64,000 nt of DNA from positions 1 through 64,000 of the forward strand of contig CABXFU010000006.1 in the NCBI GenBank assembly GCA_902511575.1, given 5' to 3'. Position numbers and translations under genes: made by a program. The notes under the pieces were generated by a model. The model was not told where the DNA came from. It did not search any database and was given only the letters and a program-made list of their open reading frames with translations. The DNA is from an uncultured SAR86 cluster bacterium. GTDB taxonomy: Bacteria > Pseudomonadota > Gammaproteobacteria > Magnimaribacterales > D2472. Positions 26,266 to 35,387 of the stretch are shown here, in pieces; the stretch's first letter is position 1; each line of letters begins with the position of its first letter.

Positions 26266-27659
26266 CCAAAGTTACCAGATTTGCACCCAGTCCAACGGGA
26301 GCCTTGCACATAGGCGGAGTTCGAACTGCATTATTTAACTATGTGTATGCCAAGCAAAATAAAGGAAAGTTCTTAATCAGAGTTGAGGACACAGATGCTG
26401 AAAGATCAACGAAGGAGTATGAAGATAATATTCTCAAAGGATTATCTGATATTGGCATTGATCCAGATGAGCCTCCTGTCAGGCAATCTGAAAGATCTGA
26501 GCTGTATAGGTCGGCTGCAGAAAAAATAATAGAATCCGGCAATGCCTATTGGTGTGATTGTTCTAAAGAAGCTCTCGAAGAAATGCGCAAAGAGCAGGAG
26601 TCAGCTGGTAAAAAACCTATGTATGACGGAAGAAGTAGAAATCTTGGACTGAAGCGTTCTGAAAATACAGTCCTAAGATTAAAAACACCAAAAGATGGCA
26701 ACTTAGTTTTTCATGATTTGGTAAGAGGCGAAGTGGTTTTCCAGAACTCTGAATTAGATGATTTGATTCTTCTTAGAAGCGATGGCTCTCCAACATATCA
26801 TTTATGTAATGTCGTTGATGATTTTAATCAAGGAATTACAACTGTAGTAAGGGGTGAAGATCATTTAAGTAACACGCCTAGACAAATACACATTCAACAA
26901 TCTTTAGGGTATCCACCTCTTGAGTACGCACACTTACCAATGGTTCTAGGCCAAGATAAAAAAAGATTATCTAAAAGAAATGCTGTAACAAGTTTGCAGG
27001 ATTATTTTGATCAAGGATATCTTGAATCGTCTATGATCAATATGCTTGCAAGATTGGGTTGGTCAAAAGGGGACAAAGAAATTTTTTATTTAGATGATTT
27101 AATTGTTGACTTTAGAATTCAGGAAGTTCAAAAAGCTGGCGCTGTCTTTGACCCAATAAAGCTAGACTGGATTAATAATCATCACTTAGCTGCACTATCT
27201 TTTGATGATTTTAAGGAAAGATTGACCCCATTTCTTAATAGCCTTGAAATTGATTTAACTCAAAAGCAAAACAGTAATAAAATTATTGAAGCCATGAGGA
27301 GCTCTAAACCAACACTTCTTGGAGTTGCCAAAGATCTTATACCCTATTTTTTTGAAATAGATTCATATGATGAAAAAGCAGCAAACAAATTTTTAAGCGG
27401 ATCAGAGCCTGTTTTGGAATATGTGCAAAGAAAATTAAATAAATTAGAAGCTTGGAATGAAGAATCTATAGATCATGCATTGCAAGAGGCTCAAACTGCA
27501 TTAAGCTTGCCAACTCCAAAGCTTAATCAACCAATAAGAATTGCAATGACGGGATCGACTCAATCTCCTTCCCTGAGCTTAACGCTTTCATTGTTTGATT
27601 TGGTCGAGGTGAACAACAGAATTGATGCAGCGCTAAAATATTTGGCTCATTCTACCTAG
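26262..27659 (+). CDS. gltX: Glutamyl-tRNA synthetase
   Basis: The 465-residue class I synthetase charges tRNA-Glu. It has the HIGH-type motif in FAPSPTGALHIGG, the KMSKS-type motif in KKRLSKRN, and the HLCNVVDD segment of the catalytic core. A helical anticodon-binding domain follows after about residue 320. Length matches the usual GltX. The start overlaps the dnaQ stop by four bases, an unusual coupling of replication and translation genes. Its stop overlaps the next, convergent gene by four bases. Confidence 0.95.
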   Translation: MTKVTRFAPSPTGALHIGGVRTALFNYVYAKQNKGKFLIRVEDTDAERSTKEYEDNILKGLSDIGIDPDEPPVRQSERSELYRSAAEKIIESGNAYWCDCSKEALEEMRKEQESAGKKPMYDGRSRNLGLKRSENTVLRLKTPKDGNLVFHDLVRGEVVFQNSELDDLILLRSDGSPTYHLCNVVDDFNQGITTVVRGEDHLSNTPRQIHIQQSLGYPPLEYAHLPMVLGQDKKRLSKRNAVTSLQDYFDQGYLESSMINMLARLGWSKGDKEIFYLDDLIVDFRIQEVQKAGAVFDPIKLDWINNHHLAALSFDDFKERLTPFLNSLEIDLTQKQNSNKIIEAMRSSKPTLLGVAKDLIPYFFEIDSYDEKAANKFLSGSEPVLEYVQRKLNKLEAWNEESIDHALQEAQTALSLPTPKLNQPIRIAMTGSTQSPSLSLTLSLFDLVEVNNRIDAALKYLAHST

Positions 27660-28210
27660 AAAACACATGAGGCAATTATTGCCTGAGGATGCTCTTTAGT
27701 TAAATGCTCCAAGGTATCTAAAGATGCTTCTTTAGTGATCCCATACTCAGCAATGCCAAAGATTTGATTAGGGTCAATAACTAGATTGTCTGAGATTTTT
27801 TTTATGCCGTCATAACAATCTAATAGCTTTAAGTTTTCCATGTCATTGGCAGAATAAAAAATCTTTTTATTAAATTCCATTTCAGTTAATTGATCTGACT
27901 GGGTTAAAACAAAATAGTTTTTTGGAACATTCATAAATTTCACTTCATCATTTCGCAATATATCGCCAGCATCAGAGGACATTTGTTTTCCAATAACGTC
28001 TAACGATTCCATTGATTGGTATTTAAAAATACTTATTGATCCTAGCGATTTATAAAGTGGATTCAGCCCTGAGTTAACATAATTTCGCTCATAACCCTCA
28101 AAAGACAGAAGTGAGGAGGCAAGGGGAGCATGTTGGCTTTCATAGTAATCCCTAAAATCATCATCAGACAACCCTTCCATCTTATGAATAAATGCTAAAG
28201 CTTTAATCAA
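27656..28210 (-). CDS. EthD-domain (dimeric alpha/beta barrel) protein
   Basis: The 184-residue protein has the EthD/stress-barrel pattern in its first 100 residues, including DFRDYYESQHAPLASSL, where the conserved Tyr, His and Pro are present. Proteins of this fold are small dimeric barrels acting as accessory enzymes or binding proteins for hydrophobic compounds. It is the last gene of a four-gene minus-strand operon and overlaps ggt by eight bases. A second barrel-like half may follow (residues 100-184). No reaction can be assigned. Confidence 0.65.
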   Translation of the reverse strand: MIKALAFIHKMEGLSDDDFRDYYESQHAPLASSLLSFEGYERNYVNSGLNPLYKSLGSISIFKYQSMESLDVIGKQMSSDAGDILRNDEVKFMNVPKNYFVLTQSDQLTEMEFNKKIFYSANDMENLKLLDCYDGIKKISDNLVIDPNQIFGIAEYGITKEASLDTLEHLTKEHPQAIIASCVF

Positions 28211-29915
28211 TTTGAATTGCTACCCCTGCATTGGGCCTTCTTAAATCAGCAAAACCCTCTTTGCCTTTTGAAGAGATTAAAATGCTTTGTGTTGAACCCA
28301 TAGTTTTTGATTCTTCGAGCTCATGACCATATGATTCAAGTATTTGTAACGTATCTTTGCTAAACCCTTTTTCTAAACGTAAATTTTTATAAGGCCAATC
28401 TTTATGAAGTCTTGGGAGCATGGTGGCTTCCCCAAGATTTAAATCAAAGTCTATGACCCCAGTCACAACTCTCAATACAGCAGCTGGTATCAAAGCACCC
28501 CCAGGAGATCCTGTGATGAGTTTTAACTCATTTTTTTCATTAAAGATAATAATTGGAGTCATAGTACTCATAGGTCTTTTGCCTGGCTCAAATCTATTGC
28601 CTATGCTTGCTGAGCGATCTATGACTTCAGGGTTTCCATGCTGATAAGCAAAGTTATTCATTTGATTATCAAGAAGAATGCCAGTACCTGGAATAGTTAC
28701 CCCAGAGCCAAATGAGTAACCTAATGTATATGTATTAGAAACAACATTGCCATGTTTATCAATGATTGAGTAATGAGTTGTATTTTCACCCTCTTGAAAT
28801 AATGAATCAGGATTCAATGATTCCGGTGGGGTGGCTTCCTGAAAATTGATTGACTTGGCTAATGATTTTGCTCTTTCCTTTGAAATTATTTTTTTTATCG
28901 GGACACCATAAAACTGAGGATCTCCCATGTATCTTGATCTATCCATATGTCCACGTTGCAATGCTTCTGCGAATAGATGAAGAAAGCTTGCTGAGTTTGG
29001 TCCGACTTTAGCAGTATCAAAGTTTTCTAGAATATTTAATCCTTCAAGCAATACTGCAGCACCTCCGGCTGGAGGAGGGTGGGCAAGGACTTTGTGATTC
29101 CTGTAAGTTGTTTGAATGGGTTCTGCAAACCTAGGTTTATATTCTTTTAGGTCTTTAGCAGAAATGTACCCACCATTTTGTTTCATGGCTTCAACTATTT
29201 TCTTGGCAATAGATCCAGTATAAAAAGCCTCCTCACCATTTCTAGCTATTTCTCGAAAAGTCCAGGCTAAATCAGGCCGCTTCATTACCAAATGTTCTTT
29301 TATCGGATCACCATTTTGATAATAGATATTTTCAGATTCTGAATCGAGGTTTATTTGATCAGCACTACCAATAGCTTGATTGAGATCATAACTAACTTGT
29401 ATTCCTTTTTGCGCTTGTTTTATAACGGGCTGCAATATTGTCTTTAATGATAATTTCCCATAGCGATCATGTGTCTGTAATAACCCAGCCACAGTTCCAG
29501 GAACCCCAGATGCTTTATAACCATATCTCCTTTGATCATAATTATTCTTTAAAAATAAAAAGTCATTATTTGAAATATTTTTGGGTGCAGCACTTCTAAA
29601 ATCTACTGCTATTGTTTTATTTTCATCCTTTAAATAAACCAACATAAAGCCTCCACCCCCTAAATTACCTGCTCTAGGAAGTGTTGTTGCCAAAGAAAAC
29701 CCAACTGCAACTGCTGCATCAATTGCATTACCACCCATATTTAAAATTTCTATTCCAATATCTGAAGAAGCTTGATTCTGTGAAACGACCATTCCAGAAC
29801 TTCCAATGGTAGGATGAAAGGGAGAGGGATAATCAATATATCTAACTTGCCCCCAAGCATTAAAGGAAACAAATAGAAGATAAAATAAAATATTTCTAAC
29901 AGTCATGAATTTCAA
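28203..29915 (-). CDS. ggt: Gamma-glutamyltransferase (periplasmic)
   Basis: The 570-residue precursor has a signal peptide (ending near NAWGQ) and the gamma-glutamyltranspeptidase fold. The self-cleavage site and nucleophilic threonine lie in ENTTHYSIIDKHGN, dividing a large (about 385) and small subunit. TLGYSFGSG and TGSPGGALIPAAV complete the active site region. It hydrolyses glutathione and other gamma-glutamyl compounds in the periplasm. It overlaps the upstream symporter by four bases, suggesting that released products are imported by that transporter. Confidence 0.93.
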   Translation of the reverse strand: MKFMTVRNILFYLLFVSFNAWGQVRYIDYPSPFHPTIGSSGMVVSQNQASSDIGIEILNMGGNAIDAAVAVGFSLATTLPRAGNLGGGGFMLVYLKDENKTIAVDFRSAAPKNISNNDFLFLKNNYDQRRYGYKASGVPGTVAGLLQTHDRYGKLSLKTILQPVIKQAQKGIQVSYDLNQAIGSADQINLDSESENIYYQNGDPIKEHLVMKRPDLAWTFREIARNGEEAFYTGSIAKKIVEAMKQNGGYISAKDLKEYKPRFAEPIQTTYRNHKVLAHPPPAGGAAVLLEGLNILENFDTAKVGPNSASFLHLFAEALQRGHMDRSRYMGDPQFYGVPIKKIISKERAKSLAKSINFQEATPPESLNPDSLFQEGENTTHYSIIDKHGNVVSNTYTLGYSFGSGVTIPGTGILLDNQMNNFAYQHGNPEVIDRSASIGNRFEPGKRPMSTMTPIIIFNEKNELKLITGSPGGALIPAAVLRVVTGVIDFDLNLGEATMLPRLHKDWPYKNLRLEKGFSKDTLQILESYGHELEESKTMGSTQSILISSKGKEGFADLRRPNAGVAIQID

Positions 29916-31348
29916 AATATTATTGGAGCTAAATAGAAGGCAAATATGGTGACTAAAAAGACCCCAATAATATTTAATGCAAATCCTGCTCTCATCATAT
30001 CTGGTATGGTTAATTTTCCTGAACCAAAAACAATTGCATTAGGTGGTGTCGCTACAGGCAACATAAATGCACAACTTGCAGCTAATACAACAGGGATTGT
30101 CAAGGCTACTGGAGCTATACCAAGAGCAACTGCAACTGCTCCAACTACTGGTAAAAATGTTGAGGTGGTTGCAACGTTAGATGTTATTTCTGTTAAGAAT
30201 ATAATTAAAGTTGCAACTGCTAGTATCAGAACAATGGGTGGGACATTTCCTAGAATGGTTAAGCCTTGGCCAATCCAGCTCCCAAGACCTGATGAACCAA
30301 TAGATGCAGCTAAAGATAATCCACCTCCAAACAAGACAAGTAATCCCCACGGCAGTTTATTAGCTTGTTCCCAAGTTAGTAAATCTGTTTTTGCATTCTC
30401 AGAGGGAATAAAGAAAAAACTCAATGCTGCAAATATAGCAATCCCTGCATCCGTAAGGCCAGACAAAGGAACAAAGTTATCAAGCAATGTTCTGAACATC
30501 CAAGCACTCGCTGCCATAGAAAAAATGATTAAAACTTTTTTTTCATCTCTGCCTAGAGGACCTAAATCAGTCAGCATGTTTTGAAGCTGTAATTTTGTTT
30601 CTACACTAGCTATAAAATGAACGGGATACACTATTTTTGTAATTGCATACCAGGATGCGCCTAGCATAAGAATAGCTAAAGGTACCCCTAATTTCATCCA
30701 ATCCACAAAAGAAATTTCAATGCCATAGGTTTCTTGTATAAAACCTACAAATATTATATTTGGAGCTGTACCTACCAAAGTTGACATCCCTCCAATTGAA
30801 GCAGCATATGCAATGCCAAGCAAAAGCGATGTTTCAAAGTTTTTTCTTTCTTTTGCTGAGAAATTTGGAATAGTTTCAGCAACACTTGAGCATACCGCCA
30901 AACCAATTGGTAAAAGCATCAAAGTCGTTGATGTATTCATCACCCACATGCTTATAGAGGCAGAAACAAGCATAAAGCCACCAACTAATTTTGCTCCACT
31001 ATTTCCAATCGCTATTAACATTTTTAATGCCAATCGTTTATGCAATCCGGATGATTCAATACCCAGAGCTAAAATAAAGCCACCCATGAATAAATAAATA
31101 TTTGGATTCGCATAGGGTAGAGCAGCTGTCTTAAAATCAGTTACATGAAGCATTGGGAACAAAGCTAACGGCAATAACGCAGTAACGGCCACTGGAACTG
31201 CCTCAGTTGCCCACCAAATCGCCATCAACAGAGTAACAGCAGCCACAGCCCAACCTATTGGCGAGAGAGAATCTGGATTAGGTGTTAGAAGAATAAAAAA
31301 GAAGGCTGCTAAACCTAGCCAAAAACCCCTTTTTTTATAAGCCTGCAT
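29912..31348 (-). CDS. Sodium:dicarboxylate/anion symporter of the DASS (SLC13) family
   Basis: The 478-residue inner membrane protein has about eleven membrane segments and the two DASS hallmark regions: MNTSTTLMLLPIG in the first repeat and TEITSNVATTSTFLPV in the second, where the SNT-like residues bind sodium and substrate. LPVATPPNAIVFG near the end is also typical. Family members import succinate, malate, citrate, sulfate or glutamate-like anions. It overlaps the gene upstream by one base and ggt downstream by four, so anionic products of Ggt are plausible substrates (inference). Confidence 0.9.
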   Translation of the reverse strand: MQAYKKRGFWLGLAAFFFILLTPNPDSLSPIGWAVAAVTLLMAIWWATEAVPVAVTALLPLALFPMLHVTDFKTAALPYANPNIYLFMGGFILALGIESSGLHKRLALKMLIAIGNSGAKLVGGFMLVSASISMWVMNTSTTLMLLPIGLAVCSSVAETIPNFSAKERKNFETSLLLGIAYAASIGGMSTLVGTAPNIIFVGFIQETYGIEISFVDWMKLGVPLAILMLGASWYAITKIVYPVHFIASVETKLQLQNMLTDLGPLGRDEKKVLIIFSMAASAWMFRTLLDNFVPLSGLTDAGIAIFAALSFFFIPSENAKTDLLTWEQANKLPWGLLVLFGGGLSLAASIGSSGLGSWIGQGLTILGNVPPIVLILAVATLIIFLTEITSNVATTSTFLPVVGAVAVALGIAPVALTIPVVLAASCAFMLPVATPPNAIVFGSGKLTIPDMMRAGFALNIIGVFLVTIFAFYLAPIIF

Positions 31349-32214
31349 TATTTCAACCTCGCATAAAACATTTCAGCAGCATAGGGAACCATTTGCTCTG
31401 TATTGCTGTGGCCTTTAGTGGTTGGAACTTCAACCATTCCCCATTTAAAAAATTGATTCACTTCTTTTGATTTAGCTACTGCAGATTTAAAGAAATTTCT
31501 TCCTCTGGCAAGTCGATGCTCTCCCTGTAAGCTAATAATGTCCCAATGATCTGCTACATAAGGTGTATTTGGTTTAGTTGAGGTATCTGCTCTTCCAAGC
31601 ATTAATAGAAAATACTTACTAAAAGCTTGTTTTAGCTTTGCATCATCTATATTTGAATTAGTTAGACCAAAAGGCCACTCTTGATCTGACATTGACAGAT
31701 ACCACCCTAAATTCGCTGCAATTGCCAAGGTGTAAGACGCTTCTGGATAATGAAGCACAAACCGATGAACAAAATGTGCTCCAGCACCATGACCATATAT
31801 ACCCCAATTCTCTGATTTAATTTTAAATTTCTTCAATGCATTGTTGGCAAGAGGTTCAATAGCCATAAACGAATGTAAATCTTGCTCAATAGGATCTAGA
31901 TTTTTAGTTTTGATATTTCCATAATTAAAACCCCACACTTCTGGAAAACTCTCTTCACTAAATTCAGGAACAATCACCAAAAGATTTAACTCCTGAGATG
32001 CTTTCACCCATTGATCTCTATACTCTTCAGCGTTTCTTTTCCTTCCATGCATAACAACCACAAGCCTTGTCTCTGCATTTATTTTATTAGGCTTGGCTAC
32101 GAAGGTAGGCAAAGAAGCGCCTGCCCAGTCCTCGAACTCGTAATCGGTCAAGTCAGCACTCGCATTCCATGCAATAGAAGCAAACAAAAAAGTAAAAATA
32201 AATTTATACATCAA
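31348..32214 (-). CDS. Exported alpha/beta-hydrolase-fold protein with altered nucleophile motif
   Basis: The 288-residue protein has a signal peptide ending in NASA (residues 1-20). The fold is suggested by LVVVMHGRKRNAEEYRD (oxyanion-hole His-Gly), a VPEF strand and the elbow region IYGHGAGAHFVHRF. In esterase and PHB-depolymerase-like relatives the elbow is G-H-S-A-G; here residue 143 is Gly, encoded by GGT. A conserved His near the C-terminus (KGHSN) could be the triad base. It may be an inactive homologue, or a binding protein. It heads the DASS-ggt-EthD operon just after a terminator. Confidence 0.65.
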   Translation of the reverse strand: MMYKFIFTFLFASIAWNASADLTDYEFEDWAGASLPTFVAKPNKINAETRLVVVMHGRKRNAEEYRDQWVKASQELNLLVIVPEFSEESFPEVWGFNYGNIKTKNLDPIEQDLHSFMAIEPLANNALKKFKIKSENWGIYGHGAGAHFVHRFVLHYPEASYTLAIAANLGWYLSMSDQEWPFGLTNSNIDDAKLKQAFSKYFLLMLGRADTSTKPNTPYVADHWDIISLQGEHRLARGRNFFKSAVAKSKEVNQFFKWGMVEVPTTKGHSNTEQMVPYAAEMFYARLK

Positions 32215-32220
32215 TCTTTA

Positions 32221-32248
32221 TAAAAAAAAGGGAGCCAAAGCTCCCTTC
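32221..32248 (-). terminator. Rho-independent terminator of the third TonB receptor
   Basis: Read on the minus strand, GGGAGC pairs with GCTCCC over a TTTG loop, then eight T follow. It lies directly after the receptor stop and a few bases before the hydrolase start. Confidence 0.88.
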
Positions 32249-32264
32249 AATTTTAGCTTAAATA

Positions 32265-35237
32265 TTAGAATGTAACTCTTAAATCTAAGTAATAATTTCG
32301 ACCCCAGTCCGAATGAGCATCTGCATAGTATCCATAGTATCTATCAGCAGTTGGAGCTCTTTCATCCTCTAAGTTTTTCACAGCAAATCTAAGTCTTGCT
32401 TTGTGATCACCAAGATCAAAGTTATATGAAACGGTTGCATCCATAGTTGTCATTTCCGGAACTAGATATGGAACTCCATTTTTCAATCCAAGTGAAGTTT
32501 GAACAAAGGAACCTTTTTTTAGTCCAGTTAAACTTGCGCCCCAAGGACCTTTATCCCAAGAAACTCTTATAGTGTGCTTGTTATCATAAATCCCATCTTT
32601 TTCTAATAAATCACCAAAACCTTTCAAGGGAATTGATTCTGGAATTTCACCACTGTCCTTCTTAGCTTGCAAAGCAGCAAATTCACCACTTGCTTTTTGC
32701 TCAAATTTATCAAGGAAAGTCCCAATATATCTAAGATCAAAATCACCAAAATCAGTTTGAATATCGTAATAGATTCCTAAATCCATTCCTTCAATAGTTC
32801 TAAGTGCCATATTGGTATAGTTATTTGTAACATACTTAATGTCTCCAAATGGGCAAACACCTGCAGCAGCAAAACCTGCGGCATCGCCTGCATCAGGGGC
32901 TTCTCTTACTACGAGTGGATCGCCTGCAAAGGTATCACAGTTATTTAAGCCATTCGCAAATCGCAATAACATATCATTAACAGTTTGATTCTCTCTACCA
33001 AACAAACCAATAGTTTTATCTTTTTCAATTGTCCAAGCATCAACAGTTACAATCAAACCATCCATTGGAGTTAAAACGACACCAAATGATGTATTGTCTG
33101 ACTCTTCAGCTTCAAGCCCCGTAGCACCTGTTGCGACTCTTTGAATTGTGTATCTTGAGTCAGAGTCAATAACATTCTCAACACTTTGAACCTCATTTAC
33201 TCTAAAAGCAGCACGGTCATATCTTGTTCCAGATCTCGCTACAATTTTTTCATTAATTTGGATGATATTTGGAGCCCTAAATGCTGTTGAGAATGAGCCT
33301 CTGAGGGTCATCCATGGAGCAATCTCCCAACCAATAGCAAGTTTTCCAACAGTAGTATCCCCAAAGTCAGAAAAGTCTTCATTTCTAACAGCTAATTGAG
33401 CATTAATTGACTCTGTTAACGGAATCTGAAGTTCAGCAAATAAAGATGTTACATCTCTTGAACCAGATACGTCTGGAGTAGGGGATGAATTAACCACATC
33501 AGATACTAATGGGTAAGTATCTCCTTCATAATCTGTATAAGTTATGGTTCCATCTAATCTAGGATCTCTATCATCTATAACTTCTTCTTCGCGGTATTCA
33601 AAGCCAACCAAGAGACCGACATCACCAGCAGGCAAGGTCATGAAAGACGAGTTAGACATTTTAAAATCAAACATATCAAGAGTACTTTCATTCTTCCTGT
33701 ACACACTTATTAACGCTCTTTCAATATTTGAATTTACCCCAGCACTAAATGGGTTATAGGCAGCTGGTGTTGAATCATATAAAGCAGCTTTTAAAAGGTT
33801 ATTGGACATTCTGTTACTAGTAACATCTCTATGCCTTGCAATTGAGTTTACATAGGCTGTTTCCCAATCCCAGTCTCCTGCAGAACCTCTAAAGCCTTGA
33901 AGGAATCGATAGGTTTCTTTTTTAACATTAACAAGCCTTTGTCTTTCTTCATAACGATAATTATCAATATAAAGATTTTTACCTGCAAATATTGCAGTAG
34001 GAACTCCATCAACATTAACCTTCAGTTGGTTTAGGTAATAGTTATCAGGACCGACTCTATGTTTAGATGATGAAAATGCATATGAAGCATGGGCAGTTCT
34101 GTCACTATCAGAACTGTAAGCTCCAATCTCAGTAAAGGATTCAACTCCATTACCCATGTCATGGTTAATAAAGATAACCATATTATTTCTTATAAGCTCT
34201 GACCTAACATCAGTTGGACCCCAGAAGTTACTTCTAAGAGCTCCATTACCATCTTGGGCAATACAAGTTCCAAAACCAGTATCAAAAAGAGGATGGCCCC
34301 TGTTAGTACATTTTGAATCTCCAAGAGGGAAAATTTCAAATTCACCATTTGAGTCTGTCCAGACATGGTTATAGCTTTCTCCAGCATGTTCGCTTGAACT
34401 GACCATATCAAATTGTCCATAAAGTGAATTTGAACTTAAATTTCTAAATGAAGTGCTAGTTTTCCATGGTGAATCATCAGCAACAAATGGTCTATGATCT
34501 CCCGCACCCCATCTTGGATCTTCTTGAGCATTAATATTGCCTCGATCATAATGATCAAAGAACACGCTTACATTGGTTGCACCATCATTAAAGAATGAAC
34601 CCCATTTCACATTGAAGGTATTATCTTCAGTTTCAAAGTGATCATAAGCAGAAACTTTAGCTCTAACCATCAAACCCTCGTAATCTTTTTGAAGGACGTT
34701 ATTCACAACACCTGCAACAGCATCTGCACCATAAATAGCTGATGCACCATCACGCAAGATTTCAAGTCTCTCCATTCCATAGGTTGGAATAAGGTTTGAG
34801 TTAACAGAAACAGTTGGGACAAAGTCTCCACCAATTAATTCTGTTTGGTACGTTCCACTGTTTACAAGTCTTCTGCCATTGAGAAGGGTAAGAGTATTAC
34901 CAACACCCATATTTCTTAAGTTATAAGCACCAACATCTCCACGAGATGCATTCACGCCTCCAGAAGCGTCTTCTGCTTCATTAAAATAGTTCAAGCCTTG
35001 CTCAGCTATATTTTCAAGAAGCTCATCACCGCCATCTACTCCTAAAGCTTCTATATCTTTTCCTGAAAAGACAGATACTGGCAAAGCCCCGGTTATTTTT
35101 GCACCTTTGATTTGCGAGCCAACCACCACAACCTCTTCAACATCACTTAATTTTGATGCGTCTTCTTGAGAAAAGACAGTGATTGATAAAGGTAGTAAAA
35201 ATAAGCTTAAGGCATATTTAAGATTTGTTAGTTTCAT
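32265..35237 (-). CDS. TonB-dependent outer membrane receptor
   Basis: The 990-residue receptor has a signal peptide (residues 1-23, ending TVFS), a TonB box EEVVVVGS, a plug containing NMGVGNTLTLLNGRRL and SAIYGADAVAGVVN, and a barrel ending LDLRVTF with a terminal Phe. It belongs to the same large class as the two receptors at 14-20 kb. A LysR-type regulator is transcribed divergently from a 150-base shared region with a palindrome, suggesting substrate-dependent control. The downstream operon (hydrolase-like protein, anion symporter, Ggt) may handle what it imports. The substrate is unknown. Confidence 0.92.
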   Translation of the reverse strand: MKLTNLKYALSLFLLPLSITVFSQEDASKLSDVEEVVVVGSQIKGAKITGALPVSVFSGKDIEALGVDGGDELLENIAEQGLNYFNEAEDASGGVNASRGDVGAYNLRNMGVGNTLTLLNGRRLVNSGTYQTELIGGDFVPTVSVNSNLIPTYGMERLEILRDGASAIYGADAVAGVVNNVLQKDYEGLMVRAKVSAYDHFETEDNTFNVKWGSFFNDGATNVSVFFDHYDRGNINAQEDPRWGAGDHRPFVADDSPWKTSTSFRNLSSNSLYGQFDMVSSSEHAGESYNHVWTDSNGEFEIFPLGDSKCTNRGHPLFDTGFGTCIAQDGNGALRSNFWGPTDVRSELIRNNMVIFINHDMGNGVESFTEIGAYSSDSDRTAHASYAFSSSKHRVGPDNYYLNQLKVNVDGVPTAIFAGKNLYIDNYRYEERQRLVNVKKETYRFLQGFRGSAGDWDWETAYVNSIARHRDVTSNRMSNNLLKAALYDSTPAAYNPFSAGVNSNIERALISVYRKNESTLDMFDFKMSNSSFMTLPAGDVGLLVGFEYREEEVIDDRDPRLDGTITYTDYEGDTYPLVSDVVNSSPTPDVSGSRDVTSLFAELQIPLTESINAQLAVRNEDFSDFGDTTVGKLAIGWEIAPWMTLRGSFSTAFRAPNIIQINEKIVARSGTRYDRAAFRVNEVQSVENVIDSDSRYTIQRVATGATGLEAEESDNTSFGVVLTPMDGLIVTVDAWTIEKDKTIGLFGRENQTVNDMLLRFANGLNNCDTFAGDPLVVREAPDAGDAAGFAAAGVCPFGDIKYVTNNYTNMALRTIEGMDLGIYYDIQTDFGDFDLRYIGTFLDKFEQKASGEFAALQAKKDSGEIPESIPLKGFGDLLEKDGIYDNKHTIRVSWDKGPWGASLTGLKKGSFVQTSLGLKNGVPYLVPEMTTMDATVSYNFDLGDHKARLRFAVKNLEDERAPTADRYYGYYADAHSDWGRNYYLDLRVTF

Positions 35238-35338
35238 ATTTTCCCCAAATAAATATTTAACGAAGAATAATAGTAACAGTTGATCTGAGAATTTAATGAT
35301 TTATTGTCAATTTTATTGCTAAAAATTACTGCCTTATC

Positions 35339-35355
35339 TATAACTTATAGTTATA
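35339..35355. promoter_or_regulatory. Candidate LysR operator between TonB receptor and lysR
   Basis: A 17-base inverted repeat TATAACT-TAT-AGTTATA lies 32 bases before the lysR start in the shared region. It contains the T-N11-A pattern of LysR-family boxes (TAACTTATAGTTA). A further half-site, ATAACTT, follows at 35360-35366. Such sites commonly control both the regulator and its divergent target. Confidence 0.55.
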
Positions 35356-35387
35356 ATTAGATAACTTAAAATAATTTTTAATTTTTT

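Noticed and set aside
29946-30584. 212-codon plus-strand frame antisense to the DASS symporter
   Set aside because: The minus strand encodes an intact, recognisable transporter; the antisense frame follows from its codon bias.
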